From NCBI GenBank assembly GCA_037127585.1, contig JBAXYB010000019.1, positions 1 to 34,448 on the forward strand: a DNA stretch of 34,448 bases, written 5' to 3'. A program made the translations under genes and the position numbers. The stretch's first letter is position 1; each line of letters starts with the position of its first letter. Shown piece after piece: positions 7,372-15,008 of this stretch. The notes under the pieces are model-generated. The model was given only the letters and a program-made list of their open reading frames with translations, did not search any database and was not told where the DNA came from. This stretch comes from CAINDI01 sp037127585. Its GTDB lineage: Bacteria > Verrucomicrobiota > Verrucomicrobiia > Palsa-1439.

Positions 7372-7647
7372 ATGAACGAACCTGGTCTCAGCAAATTGCT
7401 TCGCCAATGGCGTGATATCGAGCCTCGCGGCGACTTCGAGGCCAATGTTCTGCGCCGCATCCGTCTGGCGGGGCGCGCGCCGGCACGGCCGTTCTGGCTC
7501 TGGCAACCGGCGTTCTCCGTCGCCGCCGCGGTGATCGTCGCGCTCGTCATTGGCGGTTGGACTGGTTTGCGCACCCGCCCGGAAGCTACCGGCTTTCTGG
7601 CCGGCGACACGTTGACAGGCCGGTACCTGGAGTTGACTCATCGATGA
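7372..7647 (+). CDS. Small single-TM protein, presumed anti-sigma factor (CnrY-like position)
   Basis: 91 residues: a charged cytoplasmic N-terminus (about 1-40, with LLRQWRDIEPRGDFEANVLRRI), one TM helix (about 41-63) and a short periplasmic tail. The pattern WRDIEPRGDFEANVLRRIR is common in small membrane proteins encoded next to ECF sigma genes in this kind of bacterium. Sequence alone does not identify a known anti-sigma domain; size (CnrY is about 95 residues), topology and position are the evidence. The start is ATG 7372. Its stop overlaps the sensor gene start (ATGA). It is separated from the sigma gene by the repeat-bounded cassette and a terminator, so the stoichiometry of the pair may have been altered. 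Confidence 0.65.
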   Translation: MNEPGLSKLLRQWRDIEPRGDFEANVLRRIRLAGRAPARPFWLWQPAFSVAAAVIVALVIGGWTGLRTRPEATGFLAGDTLTGRYLELTHR

Positions 7648-8075
7648 AACGTCTCCTTATTCTGGTTGCCGTCGCCGCCGTCCTCGCGACCGGGCTCTCG
7701 TTCACCGCCGCACGCTGGTGGACGAACCGGGCCCGCCCTGCACCCGACCTCGTGCGCGCGCTCGACCTGACGCCCGAGCAAGCCCGGCAACTCGCCGCCG
7801 CCGATAAAGAGTACCAAGCCAAAGTCGATGAAGGCTGCAAGAATCATTGCGCCGCCCGGTACGACCTCGGCACCGCTCTCGCCAAGTCCGACGCCAGCCA
7901 AGCCCCGGCCTGTGTCGAACGCATGTGCGCCGCCCAGACCGAAATGGAACGCGCCACCCTCGCCCACATTCTCCGGGTCCGCGAATTTCTCACTCCCGCC
8001 CAACGCGAGCGCTACGCCAAACTTCTCTACGACCAAGTCTGCACCGCCTGCCCCATGGGGATGCATCAACCATGA
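7644..8075 (+). CDS. CnrX/ZraP-like periplasmic metal sensor (heavy-metal resistance family)
   Basis: 143 residues, N-terminal TM anchor or signal (about 4-24), then an all-helical periplasmic domain with the LTxxQ signatures of the CpxP/ZraP/CnrX group: LTPEQARQL (42-50) and LTPAQRERY (117-125). Three cysteine pairs, C65/C69 (CKNHC), C90/C95 (CVERMC) and C133/C136 (CTACPMGMH), plus terminal Met/His residues, suit a soft metal such as Cu(I) or Ag(I) and distinguish it from Ni/Co-binding CnrX, which uses His/Glu/Met. It overlaps the anti-sigma-like gene upstream and the TolC-like gene downstream by four bases each (ATGA), an arrangement equivalent to cnrYXH-cnrCBA. Probable role: signals periplasmic metal through the small TM protein to the ECF factor. 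Confidence 0.8.
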   Translation: MKRLLILVAVAAVLATGLSFTAARWWTNRARPAPDLVRALDLTPEQARQLAAADKEYQAKVDEGCKNHCAARYDLGTALAKSDASQAPACVERMCAAQTEMERATLAHILRVREFLTPAQRERYAKLLYDQVCTACPMGMHQP

Positions 8076-9403
8076 ACACACGCTCCACGAATGGGAGGGC
8101 GAGGCTCCTGCCGAGCTATTCCGTGCTACGGCTCGCCGGGAGGCTCGCCCTCCCGGTCTTGTTTGCAGCCGCGAGTGTCCGGGCCGAACCGCGCGAAATC
8201 GCCTCCAGCTTCACCCTCGACCAGGCCGTGTCCACCGCCTTGCGCGACAATGCCCAGCTCCGCGCCATGCGCGCCAAATGGGAGGCCATGCAAGAACGAC
8301 CAGCCCAAGAGCGCACCCTGCCCAATCCGATGTTGGCCGTCAAAAGCGGGAACTCGGCCGACAATTTCCGCTTCCCGAATACGCAAGAGACCCGCGTGGA
8401 AATCGAGCAGACGTTCCCCTGGTTCGGCAAGCTCGCCCTCCGCGGCAAAATGGCCACCAAGGAAGCTGAAGCGATGCAGCGCGAGTACGAAACGATGGCG
8501 CGCGAAATCGTGATGATGGTCAAAGAGACTTACTTCGATCTCGCCGGCATTCAACAATCCTGCGCCATCACCCGCGGCGACCAAGCCGTGCTCGAACAGA
8601 TGCTCAAAGTGACCGAGAATCAGTACGCCACCGGCCAGCGTTCGCAACAGGATGCCGTCAAAGCGCAGTCCGAAATCACGATGCTCAAACAAAAATTGCT
8701 CGACTACGACCAGGAAGAAGCCGTGCTCAAAGCCAAGCTCGCGCAGTTGTTGAATACCGACATCGCCCCCACGCTCATTGTCACCGCTCCGCTCGAACAA
8801 TTGGCGGCCGAGTTGCCGGCCCTGCTCGCCGCCGCCGGCACGGCCCGCCCGGAAATCAAGAAAGCCGAAGCCGACATCCAACGCAGCCGGTACGAACGCG
8901 ATTTGATGCAGAAAGAATTCTACCCCGATTACCGGGTCGGCGTGGAGTACGGCTACATGCAAGGCGGCTTCAGCGATTTTTCCGGCTCGGACAACCTGGT
9001 GATGTTGACGATCAGTTTCGATCTGCCGATCTGGCAAAAGAAATACCGGGCCGGCGTCCGCGCTGCCGAAAAGATGATCGAAGCCAGCCAAGCCACGTTG
9101 GAGTCCACGCGCCGGCAAGTCACGTTTGATGTGCAGGACGCGACGTTCAAACTGCACACCGCGCAGAAGACCTTGGAGCTTTACCGGAAAGAATTGTTAC
9201 CGCAGGCCGAACTGCGTTTCAAAACCAGTGAAGCGGCCTACCGGAACGGCAATGGCGAATTCCTGGATTTGCTGGAGAGCGAACGCTTCCGACTCAACGC
9301 CCGCGTCATGACCGCGATGGCTGAAGCCAATCTCGGCATGCAAGCCGCCCGGCTCGAACGCGCCGTCGGGATGGAGTTGCCGAAAACGGAGGAGAAGAAA
9401 TGA
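8072..9403 (+). CDS. cusC: TolC-like outer membrane channel of the Cu/Ag efflux pump
   Basis: 443 residues, two outer-membrane-efflux-protein repeats of mainly coiled-coil helices. FTLDQAVSTALRDN (about 47-60) opens the first, with LPNPMLAV and EQTFPWFGKL typical of CzcC/CusC proteins; the second contains FYPDYRVGVEYGY and NGNGEFLDLLESERFRL. The start ATG 8072 overlaps the sensor stop (ATGA); the end overlaps the adaptor start (ATGA). Residues 8-28 are encoded by an interspersed palindromic repeat, which forms most of the signal peptide before the predicted cleavage after ASVRA. A GTG within the repeat (codon 18) would also give a complete signal peptide. No lipobox cysteine is present, unlike E. 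coli CusC. Confidence 0.9.
   Translation: MNTRSTNGRARLLPSYSVLRLAGRLALPVLFAAASVRAEPREIASSFTLDQAVSTALRDNAQLRAMRAKWEAMQERPAQERTLPNPMLAVKSGNSADNFRFPNTQETRVEIEQTFPWFGKLALRGKMATKEAEAMQREYETMAREIVMMVKETYFDLAGIQQSCAITRGDQAVLEQMLKVTENQYATGQRSQQDAVKAQSEITMLKQKLLDYDQEEAVLKAKLAQLLNTDIAPTLIVTAPLEQLAAELPALLAAAGTARPEIKKAEADIQRSRYERDLMQKEFYPDYRVGVEYGYMQGGFSDFSGSDNLVMLTISFDLPIWQKKYRAGVRAAEKMIEASQATLESTRRQVTFDVQDATFKLHTAQKTLELYRKELLPQAELRFKTSEAAYRNGNGEFLDLLESERFRLNARVMTAMAEANLGMQAARLERAVGMELPKTEEKK
8093..8154. repeat. Interspersed palindromic repeat, family B, encoding the TolC-like signal peptide
   Basis: Left arm 8093-8116 (GGGAGGGCGAGGCTCCTGCC...) and right arm 8131-8154 are inverted repeats with 21 of 24 positions complementary, separated by 14 bp. 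The left arm is shared with the element in dsbD. It is read in frame as GRARLLPSYSVLRLAGRLAL. Confidence 0.85.
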
Positions 9404-10698
9404 AACTACTCGGATTTGTTTTGATTGCCAGCCTGGCTTTGGTGTTCGGCTGTAGCCGGAACGACAGCACGCCCGGCGTTCCGAAGTACCATTGTCCGAT
9501 GCACCCGACCGTCGTTTCCGACAAGCCGGGTGACTGTCCGATCTGCGGGATGAAACTCGTGCCGATTGAGAAACAGCAGTCCGATCCGAAACCGGCTGCA
9601 TCGACAAAGAAAACCATGTACCGCTCGACGATGAACGCCAACGAAATCAGCGACAAACCCGGCAAGGATTCGATGGGCATGGAGATGGTTGCGTTTGAAG
9701 TGAATGAAGGCGGCGACATGTCCACTGTTCCCGGTCTCGCGACAGTTTCAATCACGCCCGACGCGCAGAAACGGATGGGCATGACGTTCGGCCAGGTCGC
9801 GAAGCGCCCGCTCGCCCGGGAGATTCGCACCTCGGCGCGGATCGTGCCGGACGAATCGCGGCTCTACCGGGTCACGGTGAAGTTCGAAGGCTGGGTGGAT
9901 AAACTGTTCGTCGCGGTGACCGGGCAAGCGGTGAAGAAAGGCGATCCGTTGTTGACCGTGTACAGCCCGGAGTTGGTTTCCGCGCAGGAAGAATTTCTCT
10001 TGGCCACCGGCAATGATTCACTCCAGAAAGCGTCCCGGCAACGGCTCGAACGCTGGGATGTTACCGGCGAACAGATCGACCAACTGCTCAAAGCCGGCAA
10101 GGCTGAGAAGACGCTCACGATCTTCGCGCCGGCCGACGGCGTGGTACTGGAACGCATGGTGTTGCCGGGCCAGAAGCTCATGCCGAATGAGGCGTTGATG
10201 GTCATTGCTGATCTCAGCCGAGTCTGGGCGGACGCAGACCTCTATCAATCGGATTTGGCGTTTGTGAAAGAAGGCATGCCGGTGGAATTGACGATCAGCG
10301 ACAACACGTTCACCGGCAAAGTCACGTTCGTCTCGCCGACGCTCGACCCGGCCACGCGCACGATGAAAGCGCGGTTGGAAATTCCGAATCCGACGGGCCA
10401 GTTGAAACCGGAGATGTATGGCACAGCGAAGTTGTCGTACGAACTCGGCGAACGGCTCGCCGTCCCCGAGACCGCGGTCATGCGCACCGGCCAGCAGACC
10501 TATGCCTTCAAAGCCGGTGAGAACAACCAGCTCACCCCTGTCCGCCTGACGGTCGGCGCGCGCAGCGATGGGTGGATTGAAGTGATTGACGGTCTCACCG
10601 AAGGCGACAAGGTCGTCACGTCCGCGAACTTTCTCGTCGACAGCGAATCGAGCATGAAGGCCGCGCTCGCCGCCATGAGTGGTGGACATCAGCACTAA
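9400..10698 (+). CDS. cusB: RND periplasmic adaptor (CusB-type) with N-terminal heavy-metal-binding motifs
   Basis: 432 residues. Lipoprotein signal with cysteine at 18 (LALVFGC). Residues 30-56 are a heavy-metal-binding domain, YHCPMHPTVVSDKPGDCPIC, ligands C32, M34, H35, C46, C49, M51. Residues 74-98 hold a second, Met-based copy, YRSTMNANEISDKPGKDS followed by MGMEMV, a motif usual in CusB-type adaptors. The membrane-fusion body follows: barrel-sandwich half GWVDKLFVAVTGQAVKKGDP, an alpha hairpin, second half FAPADGVVLERMVLPGQ, beta-barrel and membrane-proximal domain. The end is His-rich (SGGHQH). It connects the inner-membrane pump to the TolC-like channel and hands over metal. It overlaps the channel gene by four bases and precedes cusA by one base. 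Confidence 0.93.
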   Translation: MKLLGFVLIASLALVFGCSRNDSTPGVPKYHCPMHPTVVSDKPGDCPICGMKLVPIEKQQSDPKPAASTKKTMYRSTMNANEISDKPGKDSMGMEMVAFEVNEGGDMSTVPGLATVSITPDAQKRMGMTFGQVAKRPLAREIRTSARIVPDESRLYRVTVKFEGWVDKLFVAVTGQAVKKGDPLLTVYSPELVSAQEEFLLATGNDSLQKASRQRLERWDVTGEQIDQLLKAGKAEKTLTIFAPADGVVLERMVLPGQKLMPNEALMVIADLSRVWADADLYQSDLAFVKEGMPVELTISDNTFTGKVTFVSPTLDPATRTMKARLEIPNPTGQLKPEMYGTAKLSYELGERLAVPETAVMRTGQQTYAFKAGENNQLTPVRLTVGARSDGWIEVIDGLTEGDKVVTSANFLVDSESSMKAALAAMSGGHQH

Positions 10699-10699
10699 C

Positions 10700-13600
10700 A
10701 TGACACCTTCCACCGACCATAAAAACGCGGTCACGTCGAAGATCATCGCGTGGTCCGCGCAAAACAAGTGGCTCGTCATCAGCCTGACGGCCGCCGCTGT
10801 CGCCTACGCCATCTATACGTGGAACAACATCCGGCTCGATGCGATACCGGATTTGTCGGACACGCAGGTCATCGTCTACACCAAATGGGATCGCAGCCCG
10901 GACATTGTCGAGGATCAAGTCACCTACCCGATCACGACCGCGTTGCTCGGCGCGCCGAAAGTGAAAGCGATTCGCGGCTTCAGCGATTTCGGATTCAGCT
11001 ACGTCTATGTGATTTTTCAGGACGGGACGGACATCTACTGGGCACGTTCGCGCGTGCTGGAGTATTTGCAGAAAATCTCCGGCAATCTGCCCGCGGGCGT
11101 AACGCCTGAACTCGGCCCGGATGCGACCGGTGTCGGCTGGGTTTTCCAGTACGCGCTCGTCGACAAATCCGGCAAGCACGACCTCGCCGCGATGCGTAGT
11201 TATCAGGATTGGAATCTCCGGTATTCCCTCCAAAGCGTGCCGGGCGTCGCGGAAGTGGCCGGCTACGGTGGCTTCCAGAAACAATATCAAGTCACCGTCG
11301 ACCCGGTAAAACTCCAGAGCTACGGACTGTCCGTCATGGAAGTGATGGAGACGATTCGCAAGAACAACAACGAGGTCGGCGGCCGGCTCATTGAATGGAG
11401 CGGCCGGGAGTTCATGGTGCGCGCGCGCGGCTACATCCAGAACACCGAAGCGCTCGGCCAAGTCGTCGTAAAATCCAGCGGCGGCACGCCGGTGTTACTC
11501 CGCGACGTGGCGAGCATCGGACTTGGCCCGCAGATGCGCCGCGGGATTGGTGATTTGGACGGCACCGGCGATGTCGTAGGCGGCGTGGTGATCATGCGTC
11601 ACGGCGAGAACGCGCTCAACGTCATCAAACACGTAAAGGAAAAGCTCGACGAACTGAAGCCGTCGATGCCGGAAGGCGTCGAGTTGAAGGTGACGTACGA
11701 CCGGTCCGAGTTGATCGAGAAATCCATCGACAATCTCAAGCACGAGTTGAAGATCGAAATGATCATCGTCAGCATCGTGATTCTGTTTTTCCTCTGGCAC
11801 ATCCCGTCGGCCATCGTGCCGATCATCACAATTCCGATCTCGGTCGTGCTCTGTTTCATTCCGATGTATTTCATGGGCGTCACGTCGAACATCATGAGCT
11901 TGGCCGGTATCGCCATCTCCATCGGCGTGTTGGTGGACGGCGCGATTGTCGAAGTCGAGAATGCCTACAAGAAACTCGAACGCTGGCAGGAAGAAGGCCG
12001 GCACGGCGATTTCCACGCGATCCGACTCGAAGCCTTGATGGAAGTCGGACCGAGCGTGTTCTTCTCGTTGCTCGTGATCGCGGTGGCGTTCTTGCCGGTA
12101 TTTACACTCATCGATCAGGAAGGTCGGTTGTTTCGGCCGCTCGCGTACACGAAAACACTCGCCATCGCCATCGCCGCGTTACTCGCGATCACGCTCGACC
12201 CGGCAGTACGGATGCTATTTGCGCGGATGGATGCGTTCACGTTTCGACCGAAATGGCTCGCGAAGATTTTTAGCGCCATCGCCGTCGGCCGGTATTACCC
12301 CGAGGAAAAACACCCGGTGAGCCGCGTGTTGTTCTGGCTCTACGAACGCCCCTGCCGGCTCGTGCTGCGCTGGCCGAAAACCACGATTGCACTGGCGGTG
12401 TTGGTCGTGGCCACAACCGTACCGGTGTACCTGAAGCTCGGCCATGAGTTCATGCCGCCGCTCAACGAAGGCGGTCTCCTCTACATGCCGACCACCTTCC
12501 CCGGCATGGCCGTCACCGAAGCCCAGCGGCTCATGGAGACGCAAGACCGCATCCTTAAAGAATTCCCCGAAGTCATCAGCGTCCACGGCAAAGCCGGCCG
12601 TGTGGATTCTTCCACCGACCCGGCTCCGTTCTCGATGATGGAAACTGTCGTCCAACTCAAGCCGATGAACGAGTGGCGTGGAAAAGACCGGTTCTTCTCG
12701 AAGTGGCCGAAGCCGTTCCGCAAAGTGCTCGGCCAAGTCTGGCCCGAACATATCTCGTGGGACGACCTCGTCAACGAGATGGACAGCAAGTTGCAAATCC
12801 CCGGCAGCGTCAACGCGTGGACGATGCCGATCAAGAACCGCATCGACATGCTCAGCACCGGCATCCGCACGCCGGTTGGCATTAAAGTCTTCGGCGCGAA
12901 CCTCGACGAGATTCAGCGCATCGGTGAACACATCGAGGCGATTGTCCGCGACGTCCCCGGCACGCGCAGCATTTTCGCCGAGCGCGCCGCTGGCGGTTAC
13001 TTCGTGGACTTCGAGCCGAAACGCGAAGCGCTCGCTCGGTACGGCCTCACCGTCGACGACTTGCACACCGTTATCATGACCGCCATCGGCGGCGAAACGA
13101 TTGCCACCACCATCGAAGGCCGGGAACGCTACACGATCAACCTCCGGTATCCCCGCGACCTGCGCGACAACCTCGACGACCTCGGCCGTGTGCTCGTGAC
13201 CGCAAAGATGGGTGGTACCGGCATGAATGCCGGCACCAGCGTCGTCCAAGTTCCAATCCGCGAACTCGCCGACATCAAACTCGTCAACGGCCCGGCCATG
13301 ATCCGCGACGAAAACGGAATGCTGGCCGGCTACGTGTTCGTGGACATCACCGGCCGCGACGTTGGAGGTTACGTCGCCGACGCCAAGAAAGCCGTCGCGG
13401 AAAAGTTGAAGCTACCGACCGGCTACTCCATCGTCTGGAGCGGCCAATACGAGAACATGCTGCGTGTCCGCGAACGGATGAAGATCGTGTTGCCCGTCAC
13501 GGTCCTCTTGATCTTCCTGCTGCTGTACGCGAACACCAAGTCCACATTCAAGGCAATGATCGTGATGCTCGCCGTGCCGTTCTCGCTGGTTGGCGCGGTG

Positions 13601-14014
13601 TGGCTGCTGTGGCTACTCGGTTACAACATCTCCATCGCGGTCTGGGTCGGCATGATCGCCTTGATGGGGCTGGATGCGGAGACCGGGGTGTTCATGTTGT
13701 TATTTCTCGACCTCAGCTACGACGAGGCGAAGCAGAAAGGCAAATTGCAGAGCCTTGCCGATTTGCATGAAGCCATCATCCACGGCGCGGTCAAACGGAT
13801 CCGGCCGAAGATGATGACGGTAATGGCCGCGGCGATGGGCTTGATGCCGATCATGTGGAGCACCGGCGCCGGCGCCGACATGATGAAACGCGTCGCCGCG
13901 CCCATGGTCGGTGGACTATTCACCAGTTTCGCGATGGAACTTTTGGTATACCCTGCGATATACTTGCTTTGGAAATGGCACTACGAAGTCAAACCAACGA
14001 TTGCGGCGAACTGA
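10700..14014 (+). CDS. cusA: Cu(I)/Ag(I) efflux RND transporter CusA
   Basis: 1104 residues, an HME-family RND pump. TM4 reads GVLVDGAIVEVEN (around residue 410), like the Cus branch rather than the DFGxxVDGA of Czc/Cnr pumps. All three methionines of the CusA metal site are in conserved context: M596 in LLYMPTTFPG, M646 in APFSMMETVVQLKP and M717 in RNRIDMLSTGI-like KNRIDMLSTGIRTP. Compared with E. coli CusA the stretch between the second and third is about 22 residues longer. The periplasmic head, 12 TM helices and terminal GADMMKRVAAPMVGG are complete. ATG 10700 lies one base after the cusB stop; an in-frame GTG at 10679 inside cusB is possible. The proton-driven pump exports metal through the CusBC-like partners. 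Confidence 0.95.
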   Translation: MTPSTDHKNAVTSKIIAWSAQNKWLVISLTAAAVAYAIYTWNNIRLDAIPDLSDTQVIVYTKWDRSPDIVEDQVTYPITTALLGAPKVKAIRGFSDFGFSYVYVIFQDGTDIYWARSRVLEYLQKISGNLPAGVTPELGPDATGVGWVFQYALVDKSGKHDLAAMRSYQDWNLRYSLQSVPGVAEVAGYGGFQKQYQVTVDPVKLQSYGLSVMEVMETIRKNNNEVGGRLIEWSGREFMVRARGYIQNTEALGQVVVKSSGGTPVLLRDVASIGLGPQMRRGIGDLDGTGDVVGGVVIMRHGENALNVIKHVKEKLDELKPSMPEGVELKVTYDRSELIEKSIDNLKHELKIEMIIVSIVILFFLWHIPSAIVPIITIPISVVLCFIPMYFMGVTSNIMSLAGIAISIGVLVDGAIVEVENAYKKLERWQEEGRHGDFHAIRLEALMEVGPSVFFSLLVIAVAFLPVFTLIDQEGRLFRPLAYTKTLAIAIAALLAITLDPAVRMLFARMDAFTFRPKWLAKIFSAIAVGRYYPEEKHPVSRVLFWLYERPCRLVLRWPKTTIALAVLVVATTVPVYLKLGHEFMPPLNEGGLLYMPTTFPGMAVTEAQRLMETQDRILKEFPEVISVHGKAGRVDSSTDPAPFSMMETVVQLKPMNEWRGKDRFFSKWPKPFRKVLGQVWPEHISWDDLVNEMDSKLQIPGSVNAWTMPIKNRIDMLSTGIRTPVGIKVFGANLDEIQRIGEHIEAIVRDVPGTRSIFAERAAGGYFVDFEPKREALARYGLTVDDLHTVIMTAIGGETIATTIEGRERYTINLRYPRDLRDNLDDLGRVLVTAKMGGTGMNAGTSVVQVPIRELADIKLVNGPAMIRDENGMLAGYVFVDITGRDVGGYVADAKKAVAEKLKLPTGYSIVWSGQYENMLRVRERMKIVLPVTVLLIFLLLYANTKSTFKAMIVMLAVPFSLVGAVWLLWLLGYNISIAVWVGMIALMGLDAETGVFMLLFLDLSYDEAKQKGKLQSLADLHEAIIHGAVKRIRPKMMTVMAAAMGLMPIMWSTGAGADMMKRVAAPMVGGLFTSFAMELLVYPAIYLLWKWHYEVKPTIAAN

Positions 14015-14019
14015 CCGGC

Positions 14020-14094
14020 TGTAGCCGCGCTTCTGTGAAGCGCGGGGCGTGGTTCGCCTTGGGAGAGTCGGCGCTTCGCAGAAGCGCCGCTACA
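14020..14094. repeat. Interspersed palindromic repeat, family A, between cusA and the NosL-like gene
   Basis: 75-bp element with ends TGTAGC (14020-14025) and GCTACA (14089-14094). Each end region is itself a small hairpin: CGCGCTTC-TGT-GAAGCGCG and GGCGCTTC-GCA-GAAGCGCC. The same element occurs at 24630-24699. It starts 5 bp after the cusA stop and ends directly against the ATG of the NosL-like gene. Confidence 0.9.
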
Positions 14095-14526
14095 ATGATC
14101 TGCATTTTGATGTTGGCCGGTTGCAGCCCCAAACCGGCCGTGTGCGCCGCGTGTCAACGCGCCGAGTGCGCCGGCATGGGATTCAATGTCACCCTCGCCA
14201 CCGGCAAGACCGTCGAGACGTGCTGCCCGCGTTGCGGCGCACAGGTGATCCGGGAACAGTCGCAACCGCCACGCGCGGTGACCGCCACCGATTACGCCAC
14301 CGGCAAGTCGGTCGCGGTCGCGGCAGCGGTCTTTGTCGTCGGCAGCGATGTATCGCATTGTGCCGCGCCGGAAGTTCGGCGCGATGCGCAGGGCTGCTGT
14401 ATGTTCAAGGCATACGACCGGTGTCAGCCCAGCACGATCGCGTTTGGCGACCGGGCGGAAGCGGAGACTTTTTTGAAGCAACACGGTGGCAAACTGGCGG
14501 TGTGGAGCGATATCGTCGCGCGCTGA
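14095..14526 (+). CDS. NosL-like copper-binding lipoprotein
   Basis: 143 residues from ATG 14095. A very short hydrophobic leader ends in a lipobox, LMLAGC. The body has CAACQRAECAGMGF and CCPRCGAQV, then VTATDYATGKS, VFVVGSDV and FLKQHGG, matching the NosL order (CxxCGM-like start, DY, A-FVxGS, F-xHGG). NosL proteins bind Cu(I) and deliver it in nitrous-oxide reductase assembly; with no nos genes here, copper trapping for the efflux pump is more likely. ATG 14095 gives a leader of only nine residues without basic charge. A GTG at 14035 within the repeat would give MKRGAWFALGESALRRSAAT ahead of it, a better lipoprotein signal. The repeat may therefore have replaced the original signal peptide. 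Confidence 0.7.
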   Translation: MICILMLAGCSPKPAVCAACQRAECAGMGFNVTLATGKTVETCCPRCGAQVIREQSQPPRAVTATDYATGKSVAVAAAVFVVGSDVSHCAAPEVRRDAQGCCMFKAYDRCQPSTIAFGDRAEAETFLKQHGGKLAVWSDIVAR

Positions 14527-14587
14527 GAAATCTCAAATGTAGTAGTCGTAGTCGAAGAAACGGTTAACCCAACAGAAGGAGAGTCGC

Positions 14588-14965
14588 ATGAAAGTCTGGA
14601 AATTAGTGAGTCTAGCCGCGGTAGTCGCGGCCGTAGCGATGTTCGGCGTGGCCCAAGCAGATGAACATAAACACGGTGACGAAAGTGGCCTGGTAACGGT
14701 CAAGGGCGAGGTGCTCGACATGGGCTGTTACCTCGATCACGGTGCGAAAGGCGAGAAGCATGCCGCTTGCGCCAAGACGTGCATCGAGTCCGGCCTGCCG
14801 GTCGGCATCAAAGGTGAGGACGGCAAAACCTACCTGCTCATCGGCGATCACAAGCCGTTGAACAAGGAACTCGCCGAATACGCCGGCAAGACCATTACGG
14901 TCAAAGGAAAAGCCGTCGAACGCGACGGCATCCATATGATTGCCAACGTCGTAATCGTGAAGTAA
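14588..14965 (+). CDS. Small secreted protein with conserved-looking GCYL...HAACAxxC motif
   Basis: 125 residues, cleavable signal peptide 1-24 (ending GVAQA), then a His-rich start (DEHKHGDE). The mature part reads VKGEVLDMGCYLDHGAKGEK then HAACAKTC: cysteines 47, 61 and 65 with several histidines, followed by DGKTYLLIGDH and YAGKTITVKGKAVERDGIHM, a pattern of short strands that suggests an OB-like barrel. I recognise it only as a hypothetical secreted protein type, not a named family. A strong ribosome-binding site (AAGGAG, six bases before ATG) suggests it is well translated, perhaps more than its neighbours. Position at the end of the efflux cluster and the Cys/His content suggest metal binding. 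Confidence 0.75.
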   Translation: MKVWKLVSLAAVVAAVAMFGVAQADEHKHGDESGLVTVKGEVLDMGCYLDHGAKGEKHAACAKTCIESGLPVGIKGEDGKTYLLIGDHKPLNKELAEYAGKTITVKGKAVERDGIHMIANVVIVK

Positions 14966-14978
14966 GACTGCTGGGGTC

Positions 14979-15000
14979 GGGGCGGGGTCATTCCCGCCCC
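14979..15000 (+). promoter_or_regulatory. GC-rich hairpin between two genes of the metal locus
   Basis: GGGGCGGG (14979-14986) pairs perfectly with CCCGCCCC (14993-15000) around a six-base loop, 14 bp after one stop and 8 bp before the next ATG. There is no T-run, so it may stabilise the upstream mRNA end or lower translation of the next gene rather than terminate. Confidence 0.4.
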
Positions 15001-15008
15001 GCCACCCT

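Noticed and set aside
8126..9157. Long minus-strand frame opposite the TolC-like gene (343 codons)
   Set aside because: High GC content with biased third positions produces long antisense frames; the plus-strand product is a recognisable family with overlapping neighbours on both sides.
12215..13249. Long minus-strand frame opposite cusA (344 codons)
   Set aside because: Shadow of cusA; composition rich in His/Asp/Val/Arg and no family resemblance.
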